NCBI GenBank assembly: GCA_963662675.2
Contig: CAXXHP010000002.1
Span: 496,001-560,000, forward strand
Source: G963662675 sp963662675
GTDB lineage: Bacteria > Bacteroidota > Bacteroidia > Bacteroidales > Prolixibacteraceae
DNA: 64,000 nucleotides
Reading direction: 5' to 3'
Made by a program: the position numbers and the translations under genes
Shown: piece by piece, positions 17,756 through 26,801 of the stretch
How the letters are laid out: each line of letters begins with the position of its first letter
How positions within the stretch are numbered: position 1 is the first letter of the stretch
The notes under the pieces: model-generated
What the model was told of the DNA's origin: nothing
Databases searched by the model: none
The model's input: only the letters and a program-made list of their open reading frames with translations

Positions 17756-19735
17756 ATGAAGACCATTACAAATAAATTAATCGTACTAATTATAGCAACA
17801 ATTATTTCTGGTGGGGTAAGTGCCCAACCCGGAAATAAAGTTGTCGTAAATGTAGATAGCCCAAAAGCTGAAATTCAAGAAACCATGTGGGGTTTCTTCT
17901 TTGAAGACATAAATTTTGCCGGAGATGGGGGAATGTATGCGGAGATGGTGAAAAACCGATCTTTTGAATTTCCTGAACCTTTAATGGGATGGGATCAAAA
18001 AAGAAAAATGTTCTTTGGCGTTGGCGATGTGTTAATAATTAATAGGGATAACGAACAGGCGAATATTAGATATGCCAAGGTTACGGTTACTAAGGATGGT
18101 GAATCACCATGCCTAATTAATGAAGGCTTCAGGGGAATGGGAGTAAAAGAAGGTCTGGCTTACAACTTCTCGATTGATGCTCGTTTGCATGAAGGGAGTC
18201 AGATTGATATTCGTGTAGAGCTAGTTGATGAAGATGAAACTGTTCTTGGATCAGCAACACTTTCTTCATTTAATAATGAATGGAGAAATTATGAAGTAAG
18301 TCTTACCGCGAATAAAACGGCTTCTAAAGCCAAACTAAATATTTGGTTTGAAGGAGAAGGAGAAATTGATATTGATATGATTTCTCTTTTCCCAAGTGAT
18401 ACATGGATGGGTAGATCAAAAGGTCTACGTGCTGATCTTGTTCAGATGATGGCCGATTTGAACCCCGGCTTTTTTAGATTCCCTGGTGGTTGTATCGTCG
18501 AGGGTAGATATCTATGTACTCGATATCGATGGAAAAATACAATAGGAGATATTGCCGACAGAGAGTTGATAATAAATAGGTGGAATGATGAAAATGAACA
18601 TGTTGCTCCCGATTATTATCAAACATTCGGACTTGGCTTTTTTGAATATTTCCAAGTGTCTGAAGATATTGGTGCAGAGCCAATGCCTATAATTAATTGT
18701 GGAATGGCATGTCAATTTAATACTGCAGAAGTAGTTGCTTTGGAAGAACTAGATCCATATGTGCAGGATGCTCTTGATCTAATAGAGTTTGCCAACGGAA
18801 GTGCAGATTCTGAATGGGGAAAGGTGAGGGCTGAAATGGGACATCCCGAGCCTTTTAATATGAAATATATTGGGATAGGTAATGAAAATTACGGTCCTCA
18901 ATATATTGAGCGTTATGAAATATTTGAAAAGGCTATAGCAGAAAAATATCCCGATATGAATATCGTAGCATCTGGGTCACTAGGAACTTATGATCAAAGT
19001 GGAACAGAAGCAATGCTTAAGGACTATAGTCCACAACTTGTTGATGAACACCGATATGCCGATCCGGATTATTTCTTTGATAATGCAGATGTCTATGATA
19101 CCTATGACCGTGATCATTATAAGACTTTCCTTGGAGAATATGCTGTACGCGGTGGCGGGATGATGGATAGTGGAGAAGAATTAAACAACACCTGGAAAAC
19201 AGCTTTGGCTGAGGCAGCATATATGACAGGAATGGAACGAAATGCTGATCAGGTTTACATGAGTTCTTACGCTCCTTCTTTTGCACATGTTGATGCTTGG
19301 CAATGGAATCCGAACTTAATTTGGTTTGATAATTTAGATGTATATGGAACGCCAAATTACTATGTGCAGAAAATGTATTCTAAAAATCGAGGAACCCATG
19401 TTCTTGAAATATTAAAGGACAATTCGCCTTTAACCGGGCAAAATGACTTTTATGCAACAGCTGCTATTGATAAGGATTCAAATGAAATAATACTGAAATT
19501 GGTTAATGCTTCTGCAGAGTACAAAACGGAAGAAATTACCTTAGAAACATCTTCAAAATTAGAGAAAGAAGCTAAAGTTATTCTGTTGCAGAATGATGAT
19601 CCTACAATGAAGAATTCCTTTAACAAAGAGGATAATATTGAACCCGTTGAGCAAACAATTAGTTTGAAAGGGAAGAATATAACTCTGTCTATGGAGCCGT
19701 ACTCTTTTTATGTAATCAGAATTAGTAAAAAATAA
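17756..19735 (+). CDS. GH51 alpha-L-arabinofuranosidase, exported
   Basis: A 659-residue retaining arabinofuranosidase that removes alpha-L-arabinofuranosyl residues from arabinan, arabinoxylan or arabinogalactan. A cleavable signal peptide ends around GGVSA-QPG (residue 23), so it acts in the periplasm or outside. A carbohydrate-binding-like beta-sandwich (about 90-220) precedes the barrel, which has FFRFPGGCIVEG, the acid/base Glu377 in GIGNENYG and the nucleophile Glu461 in FLGEYAV. A C-terminal beta-sandwich closes the protein. The length fits the longer eukaryote-like GH51 group of Bacteroidota. It sits within the ara operon, so liberated arabinose feeds AraT directly. Confidence 0.94.
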   Translation: MKTITNKLIVLIIATIISGGVSAQPGNKVVVNVDSPKAEIQETMWGFFFEDINFAGDGGMYAEMVKNRSFEFPEPLMGWDQKRKMFFGVGDVLIINRDNEQANIRYAKVTVTKDGESPCLINEGFRGMGVKEGLAYNFSIDARLHEGSQIDIRVELVDEDETVLGSATLSSFNNEWRNYEVSLTANKTASKAKLNIWFEGEGEIDIDMISLFPSDTWMGRSKGLRADLVQMMADLNPGFFRFPGGCIVEGRYLCTRYRWKNTIGDIADRELIINRWNDENEHVAPDYYQTFGLGFFEYFQVSEDIGAEPMPIINCGMACQFNTAEVVALEELDPYVQDALDLIEFANGSADSEWGKVRAEMGHPEPFNMKYIGIGNENYGPQYIERYEIFEKAIAEKYPDMNIVASGSLGTYDQSGTEAMLKDYSPQLVDEHRYADPDYFFDNADVYDTYDRDHYKTFLGEYAVRGGGMMDSGEELNNTWKTALAEAAYMTGMERNADQVYMSSYAPSFAHVDAWQWNPNLIWFDNLDVYGTPNYYVQKMYSKNRGTHVLEILKDNSPLTGQNDFYATAAIDKDSNEIILKLVNASAEYKTEEITLETSSKLEKEAKVILLQNDDPTMKNSFNKEDNIEPVEQTISLKGKNITLSMEPYSFYVIRISKK

Positions 19736-19779
19736 TAGGGGCAACTTTCACTAATTATCAATTTAAAACAGAGTTGAAA

Positions 19780-20901
19780 ATGAGACATATAAGATTTAAA
19801 ATAGTCCCCTGTTTATTTGTAGTTCTAGCAATGTTTAGTTGTAACAGTAAAAACACTTCTTGTATGCCAATAGAAACTGATGATTGGGGTAACATTGGTT
19901 CAGATCAGGTAAAATTGATTACAATGACCAATGAAAATGGGATGCAGGTGAAAATTAGCAATTATGGTGGAGCCATTGTATCTGTTGAGGTTCCTGATAG
20001 AGAAGGAGAAATGGAGAATGTTGTTCTGGGCTTCGATAATTTGGAACAATATCAAGGCGATCATCCATTCTTTGGAAGTATTATTGGGCGCTATGCCAAT
20101 CGAATTGCCGATGCCCAATTCACTCTTAATGACGTCCATTATACTTTAAATGCTAGCGATGGGAAGCATTCTTTACACGGTGGATTAATTGGATATCATA
20201 AAAAGGTATTTACTATTGATAGGGTGTATGTTGAAGATAATGCTGAAGTTTTAGAACTCTCTCTCTTAAGTCCGGATATGGATGAAGGTTATCCCGGAAA
20301 TCTGAAGGTTGTGGTAACTTATGCATTAACAAATGATAATGAACTTAGAATCTCTTACAAAGCCGAGACTGATAAGCCAACCGTTGTGAACCTTACAAAT
20401 CATAGTTATTTTAATTTAACAGGATTGAAAGAATCTGTTTTAAACCACGAAGTTGTTTTAATTGCTGACTCAATAACGCCAACAGATTCAACACTTATTC
20501 CTACTGGAGAATTGTTGTCTGTACTAGAGACCGCTTTTGATTTTACAACACCTCACATTATAGGAGAAAGAATTGCAGAGGTTCCGGGAGGGTACGATGT
20601 TAATTTTAAGTTAAATAAAAAAGGGAGTGAGTTGAGTCTCGCTGCTGAAGTTTATGAGCCAACATCTGGTAGATTCATGCAGGTTTTTACAACTGAGCCG
20701 GGAATACAGTTTTATTCGGGTAATTTTTTGGATGGGACATATGTCGGACAACAAGGTAAGGCCTTTGATCAGTATTCAGGTCTTTGTCTTGAAGCCCAGC
20801 ATTTTCCGGATTCTCCCAATCAGCTACAATTCCCTAAAGTTACGCTTGAACCTGAAGAAACATATACTCAACAAACGATATATAAATTTGGAGTAAAATG
20901 A
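19780..20901 (+). CDS. Aldose 1-epimerase (galactose mutarotase-like), lipoprotein
   Basis: A 373-residue mutarotase that interconverts alpha and beta anomers of free sugars. I start it at ATG 19780, not the TTG two codons earlier. The signal peptide ends in a lipobox (AMFSC, Cys21), so the enzyme is anchored outside the cytoplasm, where it would help supply the right arabinose anomer to AraT. Family landmarks are IIGRYANRIADAQFTLN (arginine), GKHSLHGG (histidine), VNLTNHSYFNLTG, and the C-terminal region LCLEAQHFPDSPNQ with the catalytic glutamate. It follows GH51 by 44 bp in the same operon. Galactose or arabinose specificity is not readable. Confidence 0.92.
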   Translation: MRHIRFKIVPCLFVVLAMFSCNSKNTSCMPIETDDWGNIGSDQVKLITMTNENGMQVKISNYGGAIVSVEVPDREGEMENVVLGFDNLEQYQGDHPFFGSIIGRYANRIADAQFTLNDVHYTLNASDGKHSLHGGLIGYHKKVFTIDRVYVEDNAEVLELSLLSPDMDEGYPGNLKVVVTYALTNDNELRISYKAETDKPTVVNLTNHSYFNLTGLKESVLNHEVVLIADSITPTDSTLIPTGELLSVLETAFDFTTPHIIGERIAEVPGGYDVNFKLNKKGSELSLAAEVYEPTSGRFMQVFTTEPGIQFYSGNFLDGTYVGQQGKAFDQYSGLCLEAQHFPDSPNQLQFPKVTLEPEETYTQQTIYKFGVK

Positions 20902-21264
20902 AATTAGGACTGTTAATTATCTGCGAGTGTGCTAAATAACACTATGTGGTGGGTTTGAGATAAACATATATGGTTATACATTTGCCAGACACCACAACAT
21001 AACAGAACAGAACGGAGCTTGACGAATGAATTCTTTGTATGTTAAATGAATTATAATTCTTTTTTGAGATAAAAACAAAACGAGATGAAACGAAGTATAA
21101 CCTCTTAAAATATTGCCTATGTAATAAAAATGAGTCTTTTCGATTTATCTAGGTAAAGAAGGAGATAGCCTAATACCTCCTTCTAATTCTAGTTTTAAAA
21201 ACAGTGTATCAGAAAGATACGTAGCTAAATTATTTGTTTTTTTAAACCAAATCGTTACAAATTT
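20902..21264. other. Long leader region upstream of susC
   Basis: A 363-bp gap inside the arabinose locus with no open gene. It holds a long-range inverted repeat (TGTGGTG at 20945-20951 with CACCACA at 20990-20996) and a tight hairpin at 21157-21184. No AGTA-N5-TACT operator was found, so susCD is either read through from the ara operon or has its own promoter here. A clear promoter was not identified. Confidence 0.5.
21157..21184 (+). other. Hairpin in the susC leader
   Basis: AGAAGGAG and CTCCTTCT form an 8-bp stem, extended inward by two more pairs past one mismatch, with the loop GCCTAA. It is not followed by a T-run, so it could be a weak terminator of the ara operon, an mRNA-stability hairpin or a processing site that sets susCD level. 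Function is unresolved. Confidence 0.6.
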
Positions 21265-24200
21265 ATGAAAATAACCAAAACTATTACGGGTTTCAGTTTG
21301 GGGTCAAATTGGAAGTCAAGATTATTTAAAGTTGTAAGGGTGGTCTTATTCTTTATCGCTTTAAATGTTATCAATGTGCTTGTAAATAGCACTCCCATTT
21401 ATGCCGCGGATGAGATTAGTCAGCAGCAGTCTACTATTACCGGTACAGTAACAGGTGAATCAGGAGAATCTATTCCTGGCGTTACAGTGCTGGTTAAAGG
21501 AACAACCAATGGTACTATTACCGATTTTGATGGTAATTACACACTAGGCAATGTTCCTTCAGATGCCATTCTTGCATTTTCTTTTGTTGGAATGAAAGAT
21601 CAGGAAATAAGTGTTTCCGGAAGAACACAAATAAGTGTTGTGATGGAAGAAGACCGGATTGGTTTGGAGGAAGTCCTTGTTACTGGGTATACAACAGAGC
21701 GTAAGAAAGATATTATTGGTTCTGTGTCTGTTGTAGATACCGAGGAAATGCTTCAGTCGAACTCTCCTAATGTAAGCGGGATGTTACAGGGTAGAGCATC
21801 TGGTGTATTTGTTTCCGGTTCAGGTGATCCTGGAGGTGACTCAAAAGTGCGAATCCGGGGATTCGGTTCTTTTGGTGGTTCTGATCCTTTATATATTATT
21901 GACGGTGTGCCAGCCGATGGTACTGCTTTTAATAACTTGAACCCAAATGATGTGCAATCTATCCAAGTATTAAAAGATGCTGCAGCTGCTTCTGTTTATG
22001 GGGCTCGTGCAGCTTCCGGTGTTATTATTGTATCTACAAAAAGCGGAAAAGTTGGGGAAGCCAAAATTTCGGTTGACATTTATACCGGAATTAACTATGT
22101 AAGTTCAAATGACTTTCCGGACTTATTAAATGCAGAGGAATATGGTGAGTATTGGTGGAAATCTGCAGAGAATGCAGGGGAGACACCAATTCACGCACAA
22201 TATGGAAGTGGTGCATCGCCGGTTATTCCTGAATATCTGAAAGCTGGTGCATATACAGGACCACAGTTGGAGGCGTTAAAGACATCAGATCCAACCTTAT
22301 TTAACAGTCTGGTTGATCCCGCAAATTATGATTTTCAAACCAACCAGATCGTAAAGTCTTCTGATACGGACTGGTTTGATGAGATGTTTAATCCTGCATC
22401 TGTTACTAATATTCAGATTGGTGCTACAGGAGGTTCCGAGTCGGGAACTTATGCGTTAAGTATGAGTTATTATGATCAGGATGATACATCTAATGAATGG
22501 GCCAAATACCAACGTTATACCTTACGTGCAAATTCTTCATTCAATCTTGCACACAATTTGAAAATTGGAGAAAACGTTCAGGTCGCTTTTACTGACCAAA
22601 AAGGAAACGGAAGTGGTTCTGGTGGTAGTTACATGAATCCTTTGGTTCCGGTATGGGACATTATGGGTAATCCTGCCAGTGGATCTATTTCAGGCATGGG
22701 TAATGTGCAAAATCCGATTACCCAGAGATGGCGTAATAGGTTAGATAAATCAAATTCTTTTAATGTTTTTGGTAATGTTTATGCCGAACTTTCTCCGTTG
22801 AAAAATCTGGTATTACGTACCTCCATTGGGGTAAACTACAATAGTCGAAATGCATGGGATATTACTCAACAAACATACGAGCATGCAGAAAATACTTCAA
22901 TAAGTTCATTGAGTCGCACTTTAGATTACAGAAATTCATGGACATGGACAAATACGGCTAATTATTCTAAAGAAGTGGGCGATCATTCTTTCAAATTATT
23001 AGTTGGTAGTGAGTATATTAATGATTATGGAGATGACATCACAGCTGGTCGGGAAAACTACGATATTAACGATGATGAGAATTTTGTGCTTTTAGACACA
23101 GGTACAGGGGCTCAATCTAATAGTGGAGCTTTTACCCGTACAGCTTTAACCTCTTTATTTAGCAGGTTTGACTATAACTATGCTGATAAATATTTAATTA
23201 ACGCAACGATACGTCGTGACGGTTCTTCCAAATTTGGAGCAAATAATCGCTTTGGAATATTTCCTGCGATAGGTCTTGGATGGAGAATTTCTCAGGAGAG
23301 TTTTATGCAGGATCTGACATGGCTAGCTGACCTTAAACTGAGAGGTAGCCACGGTGTCATCGGAAATCAAACCGGACTTGCTGCACAAAACCAATATTCA
23401 ATTTATCAACAAACAACACCGAATGGTTATGCAATGATGGGGGGAAATAACCTTACTGCAGGATTTGGTACTACATCTATTGGTAATCCGGATGCCCGCT
23501 GGGAAAAAAGTGTAACGTCCAATATCGGTTTTGATGCAACCTTGTACGATGGAAAATACACTGTCTCATTTGAATATTACGTCAAACAAACGAAGGATCT
23601 TCTTGTCGTGAATCAAGCAGCCTTTACCGGGTCAAGTGCCGACCAACCATCAGTTAATGTGGGTAACATGACCAATAAAGGGGTCGACATCAATCTAGGG
23701 ACCAGAGGTAATTTTACAAACGATTTCTCATATGATATTAGTGCCAATTTGGGGCTTTACCGAAATACTGTAGATAAGGTTCTTGATAGTGATGACTCAT
23801 TCCTCCCAGGAGCAGCTGATTCTGATATGGGTATTATTACTCGCACTGAGAAGGGAATGCCAATGTCATATATATGGGGATACCAACTAGACGGATTTTT
23901 TGAAACACAAGCTGAGGTTGATGCTTATACCGCACAATATACTACTCCAATCCCTGCAGCGGTTGGTCGTTGGAGAATTAAAGACACCAATGGCGATTTT
24001 AGTGTAGATGATGATGATAAGGTTCAGTTGGGAACTCCTCACCCAGATTTTCAAGTGGGGTTGAATGTTTCTTTGGCTTATAAGAACTTCGATTTCAGCA
24101 CCTTTGTTTTCTGGAATCAAGGAGGTGAAATCTTCAATATGTTCCGTCGCGAGATCGACATGAACAGATTCCAATATAACAGAAGTACACGCATGCTTTA

Positions 24201-24567
24201 TCAGTCATGGGATCCTACCCCGGGAGCTGACAACTCGGATGCTTTGCTTCCAAAATTGGATATTTCTGATACACAAACTAAGATGGCTGCAGCCGATTAC
24301 TATGTAGAAGATGCAACATATGTTAGAATGAAAACTATTCAGTTGGGATATACAGTTCCACAAAGGTTTTTATCAAAAGTAAGCATTGACAGTTTTAGGG
24401 TTTATGTACAAGCTCAGAACGTATTTACCCTCACAGGTGGGGATAAACCTTTCTCAGGGCTTGATCCGGATGCCGCTCTTCAGGGTGAAGATACTGATAT
24501 GGGTGTGGTAACTAACCAGAATCCTACTCCAAGGCAATTTGTTTTAGGTCTAAACCTTAGTTTTTAA
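21265..24567 (+). CDS. SusC-like TonB-dependent outer-membrane transporter
   Basis: A 1100-residue RagA/SusC-family transporter that imports oligosaccharides across the outer membrane with TonB energy. A long signal (about residues 1-47) ends near YAADE. A carboxypeptidase-regulatory-like domain (about 55-140; ITGTVTGESGESIPGVTVLV) precedes the TonB-box region LEEVLVTGYTTERKKDIIG and the plug, with YIIDGVPADG and DAAAASVYGARAASGVIIV. The beta-barrel follows and ends LGLNLSF with an aromatic terminal residue. The partner SusD follows after 19 bp. Position within the ara locus points to arabinan- or arabinogalactan-derived oligosaccharides; that substrate is an inference. Confidence 0.95.
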   Translation: MKITKTITGFSLGSNWKSRLFKVVRVVLFFIALNVINVLVNSTPIYAADEISQQQSTITGTVTGESGESIPGVTVLVKGTTNGTITDFDGNYTLGNVPSDAILAFSFVGMKDQEISVSGRTQISVVMEEDRIGLEEVLVTGYTTERKKDIIGSVSVVDTEEMLQSNSPNVSGMLQGRASGVFVSGSGDPGGDSKVRIRGFGSFGGSDPLYIIDGVPADGTAFNNLNPNDVQSIQVLKDAAAASVYGARAASGVIIVSTKSGKVGEAKISVDIYTGINYVSSNDFPDLLNAEEYGEYWWKSAENAGETPIHAQYGSGASPVIPEYLKAGAYTGPQLEALKTSDPTLFNSLVDPANYDFQTNQIVKSSDTDWFDEMFNPASVTNIQIGATGGSESGTYALSMSYYDQDDTSNEWAKYQRYTLRANSSFNLAHNLKIGENVQVAFTDQKGNGSGSGGSYMNPLVPVWDIMGNPASGSISGMGNVQNPITQRWRNRLDKSNSFNVFGNVYAELSPLKNLVLRTSIGVNYNSRNAWDITQQTYEHAENTSISSLSRTLDYRNSWTWTNTANYSKEVGDHSFKLLVGSEYINDYGDDITAGRENYDINDDENFVLLDTGTGAQSNSGAFTRTALTSLFSRFDYNYADKYLINATIRRDGSSKFGANNRFGIFPAIGLGWRISQESFMQDLTWLADLKLRGSHGVIGNQTGLAAQNQYSIYQQTTPNGYAMMGGNNLTAGFGTTSIGNPDARWEKSVTSNIGFDATLYDGKYTVSFEYYVKQTKDLLVVNQAAFTGSSADQPSVNVGNMTNKGVDINLGTRGNFTNDFSYDISANLGLYRNTVDKVLDSDDSFLPGAADSDMGIITRTEKGMPMSYIWGYQLDGFFETQAEVDAYTAQYTTPIPAAVGRWRIKDTNGDFSVDDDDKVQLGTPHPDFQVGLNVSLAYKNFDFSTFVFWNQGGEIFNMFRREIDMNRFQYNRSTRMLYQSWDPTPGADNSDALLPKLDISDTQTKMAAADYYVEDATYVRMKTIQLGYTVPQRFLSKVSIDSFRVYVQAQNVFTLTGGDKPFSGLDPDAALQGEDTDMGVVTNQNPTPRQFVLGLNLSF

Positions 24568-24586
24568 TCTTAATACTATTTATGAT

Positions 24587-26389
24587 ATGAAAAATAAAAG
24601 AATAAGATATATAGCATACTTCATGCTCCTTTTTACATTTTTCTCAACATCATGTTCGGATGATCTTATTGATCAGCCGGCCATTGGGGCATATGATGAA
24701 AGTGTATTATCTAATAAGGAGGGGATCAATTCACTTTTAATTGGGTGTTATGCCCAGCTTAACGGAACAAACAATGGTTTTTCAGGAATGTTATCTACTC
24801 CTTGGTCTAAATTAATGGGTGATGTTCGTGGGGGTGAAGCTCTTGTAGGAACCGAAGCAGGTGATGGCTCTGCATGGGAACCATTTGCTAATTGGAATCT
24901 TGGGTCGACTACTCCATTCCTTCCTAATGTATTCCAGTTTTATTATAATGCAGTAAGCATGACTAATCAGCTAATTGGAATTATTCCGGATGTTTCGGAT
25001 ATGACCGAGTCTGAGAAAACGATTGCACTTGCCGAAGCACGATTTCTGCGTGCACATTATTATTTCATGATGAAACGTATTTGGGGAAATATTCCTTGGG
25101 TTGATGAAACAAATGGAATTGATGTGAAAGTTCCAAATGCGGATGAAAATGGGAATTATATTGAAATATGGTCAAACATTGAGGCAGATATGCAATTTGC
25201 GGCTGATAATCTACCGGATACACAGACAGAATATGCCAGAGCAAATTCTTGGGCGGCAAAAGCTTATCTGGTGAAGTTGAGGATGGCACAGGGAAAGTAT
25301 GATACACAGACCTATAATCTATGCATGGACGTAATTGATAATGGAGTTACTTCTCAGGGAGAACAATACGGATTGATGCCAAACTACCATGATAATTTTG
25401 ACCCTGAACAAGAAAATAATAAGGAAAATGTTTTTCAGGTTCAGATTTCTGTGAATGGTTATGCAATGAGTGGTTTTGGCTGGTTTAGTGGTGATAATAC
25501 AATAAATCCTGAAGGTGTGTGGATTGCCACTCAAAGACCAGGTAGCCCGGGTTATGGCCGTGGATGGGGTTATTATGCTCCTAGTCAGTGGTTTGTTGAT
25601 AAATTCAGAGTGAATTCAGAAACGGGACTTCCGTACCTCGATTATTATGAGACTAATTCCGATCCTCTTCATAATGATTATGGGATAGCAAGTAGCGAAG
25701 AGTTTACGCCTACAACAGAGCCTATTGATCCTAGACTTGACTGGATGGTCGGACGTAGAGGGATTCCATATCTTGATTGGGGTGTGATGCCTGGCCCAGA
25801 CTGGTTTAGAGATGCTACTGGTTTATATAATGGTCCATATTTACAGAAAAAGTGGATGTATTATGAGGAATTTGAAGGAGTTCACAACTATGATGGATCT
25901 CCACTTAATGCGATAAATGGTCATATAATCAGATTTGCAGATGTTCTTCTTTGGGGAGCTGAGCTAGAGGTTCGGGTTAATAGTGATCTTACTGCTTCAG
26001 CAACTTTTGTTGATCAGGTAAGAGCTAGAATGCAAAATGCTGATGGTTGGGTATTAAATGAAGCTGGAACAGCTCCTGCTGCGAACTATCAGGTCGGACT
26101 TTATGGATCATTTACTTCTGAACAACAAGCTATGGATGCGATCTTGTTTGAACGCTCACTGGAGCTGGGTTTGGAAGGAAATCGCTTTTATGATGTGGTT
26201 AGATTCGGATCTGAATATATCCAGAAAGAGTTTCAAGACTATGTTGATTATCAATCACAATACACAACATATCTTAATAATGTGACTTTTGAGGTAGGAA
26301 AAGATGAGCTTGCGCCATTTAATCAATCGGCTATTATCAACAGCCAAGTGAATGGAATACCTACGCTTACTCAAAATCCTAACTATTAA
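24587..26389 (+). CDS. SusD/RagB-like glycan-binding lipoprotein
   Basis: A 600-residue surface lipoprotein that captures glycans and acts as the lid of the SusC barrel. The lipobox is FSTSC (Cys23). The SusD helical TPR-like core is recognisable from ALAEARFLRAHYYFMMKRIWG and AKAYLVKLRMAQGKY, and the C-terminal RagB domain from RFADVLLWGAELEVRV and ILFERSLELGLEGNRFYDVV. It is paired with susC 19 bp upstream, and a perfect terminator follows. SusD-like proteins are named by fold and partner; ligand specificity is not visible. Confidence 0.95.
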   Translation: MKNKRIRYIAYFMLLFTFFSTSCSDDLIDQPAIGAYDESVLSNKEGINSLLIGCYAQLNGTNNGFSGMLSTPWSKLMGDVRGGEALVGTEAGDGSAWEPFANWNLGSTTPFLPNVFQFYYNAVSMTNQLIGIIPDVSDMTESEKTIALAEARFLRAHYYFMMKRIWGNIPWVDETNGIDVKVPNADENGNYIEIWSNIEADMQFAADNLPDTQTEYARANSWAAKAYLVKLRMAQGKYDTQTYNLCMDVIDNGVTSQGEQYGLMPNYHDNFDPEQENNKENVFQVQISVNGYAMSGFGWFSGDNTINPEGVWIATQRPGSPGYGRGWGYYAPSQWFVDKFRVNSETGLPYLDYYETNSDPLHNDYGIASSEEFTPTTEPIDPRLDWMVGRRGIPYLDWGVMPGPDWFRDATGLYNGPYLQKKWMYYEEFEGVHNYDGSPLNAINGHIIRFADVLLWGAELEVRVNSDLTASATFVDQVRARMQNADGWVLNEAGTAPAANYQVGLYGSFTSEQQAMDAILFERSLELGLEGNRFYDVVRFGSEYIQKEFQDYVDYQSQYTTYLNNVTFEVGKDELAPFNQSAIINSQVNGIPTLTQNPNY

Positions 26390-26404
26390 AAAAAATATAA
26401 TTAG

Positions 26405-26434
26405 AACCGCTCCTTTTTACAAGGAGCGGTTTTT
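26405..26434 (+). terminator. Rho-independent terminator after susD
   Basis: AACCGCTCCTT and AAGGAGCGGTT form a perfect 11-bp stem with the 5-nt loop TTTAC, followed by TTT. It lies 15 bp after the susD stop. Confidence 0.93.
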
Positions 26435-26455
26435 AATACACTAAAAAAGTGTATT
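26435..26455 (+). other. Second hairpin directly after the susD terminator
   Basis: AATACACT-AAAAA-AGTGTATT is a perfect 8-bp stem, immediately after the first terminator. It may act as a backup terminator. Confidence 0.6.
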
Positions 26456-26473
26456 TTAACTGAATATTTTAAA

Positions 26474-26486
26474 AGTAATTTTTACT
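26474..26486. promoter_or_regulatory. Candidate AraR operator upstream of the GH2 gene
   Basis: AGTAATTTTTACT has both half-sites AGTA and TACT with a 5-bp spacer. Read on the other strand it is AGTAAAAATTACT, one base from the sites at araR and araT. It lies 316 bp before the GH2 start, just after the susD terminators, and would bring that gene into the arabinose regulon. Confidence 0.55.
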
Positions 26487-26801
26487 ATTGTAAGATCTGG
26501 TCAGAATAATTAAGCCTTCTATAGAAAGACAAGTATTGGGTTGTTCTTTCACAACATCTGGTGAGATAACATTCACAACAAAAGCAGACGGGTTTCAATT
26601 GGAGAAACAAATATTGTTTGTGCAAAGACTGTTAGTTAAACAATTAGGCATTTTGAAAAGGGGATGTGAGATTGCGGTTTTTATTTGGTTTATAGATGAT
26701 TAGAATAAGAAAAGAGAGGGTCTGATGATTGTCCGGCTTTCTTCTTTTCATTACCAAGTAGCTAATGATATTTTAGATTAATCAATCAATTAAAACGATA
26801 C
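26487..26801. other. Leader region of the GH2 gene
   Basis: About 315 bp with no open gene. It is AT-rich and includes an imperfect purine/pyrimidine inverted repeat near 26710-26750. No clear -33/-7 pair was recognised. Confidence 0.4.

Noticed and set aside
19724..19736. AGTAAAAAATAAT, one base from the AraR operator, before the mutarotase gene
   Set aside because: It lies in the last codons and stop of GH51 (Ser-Lys-Lys-stop), where such a string arises easily, and an internal operator is not needed.
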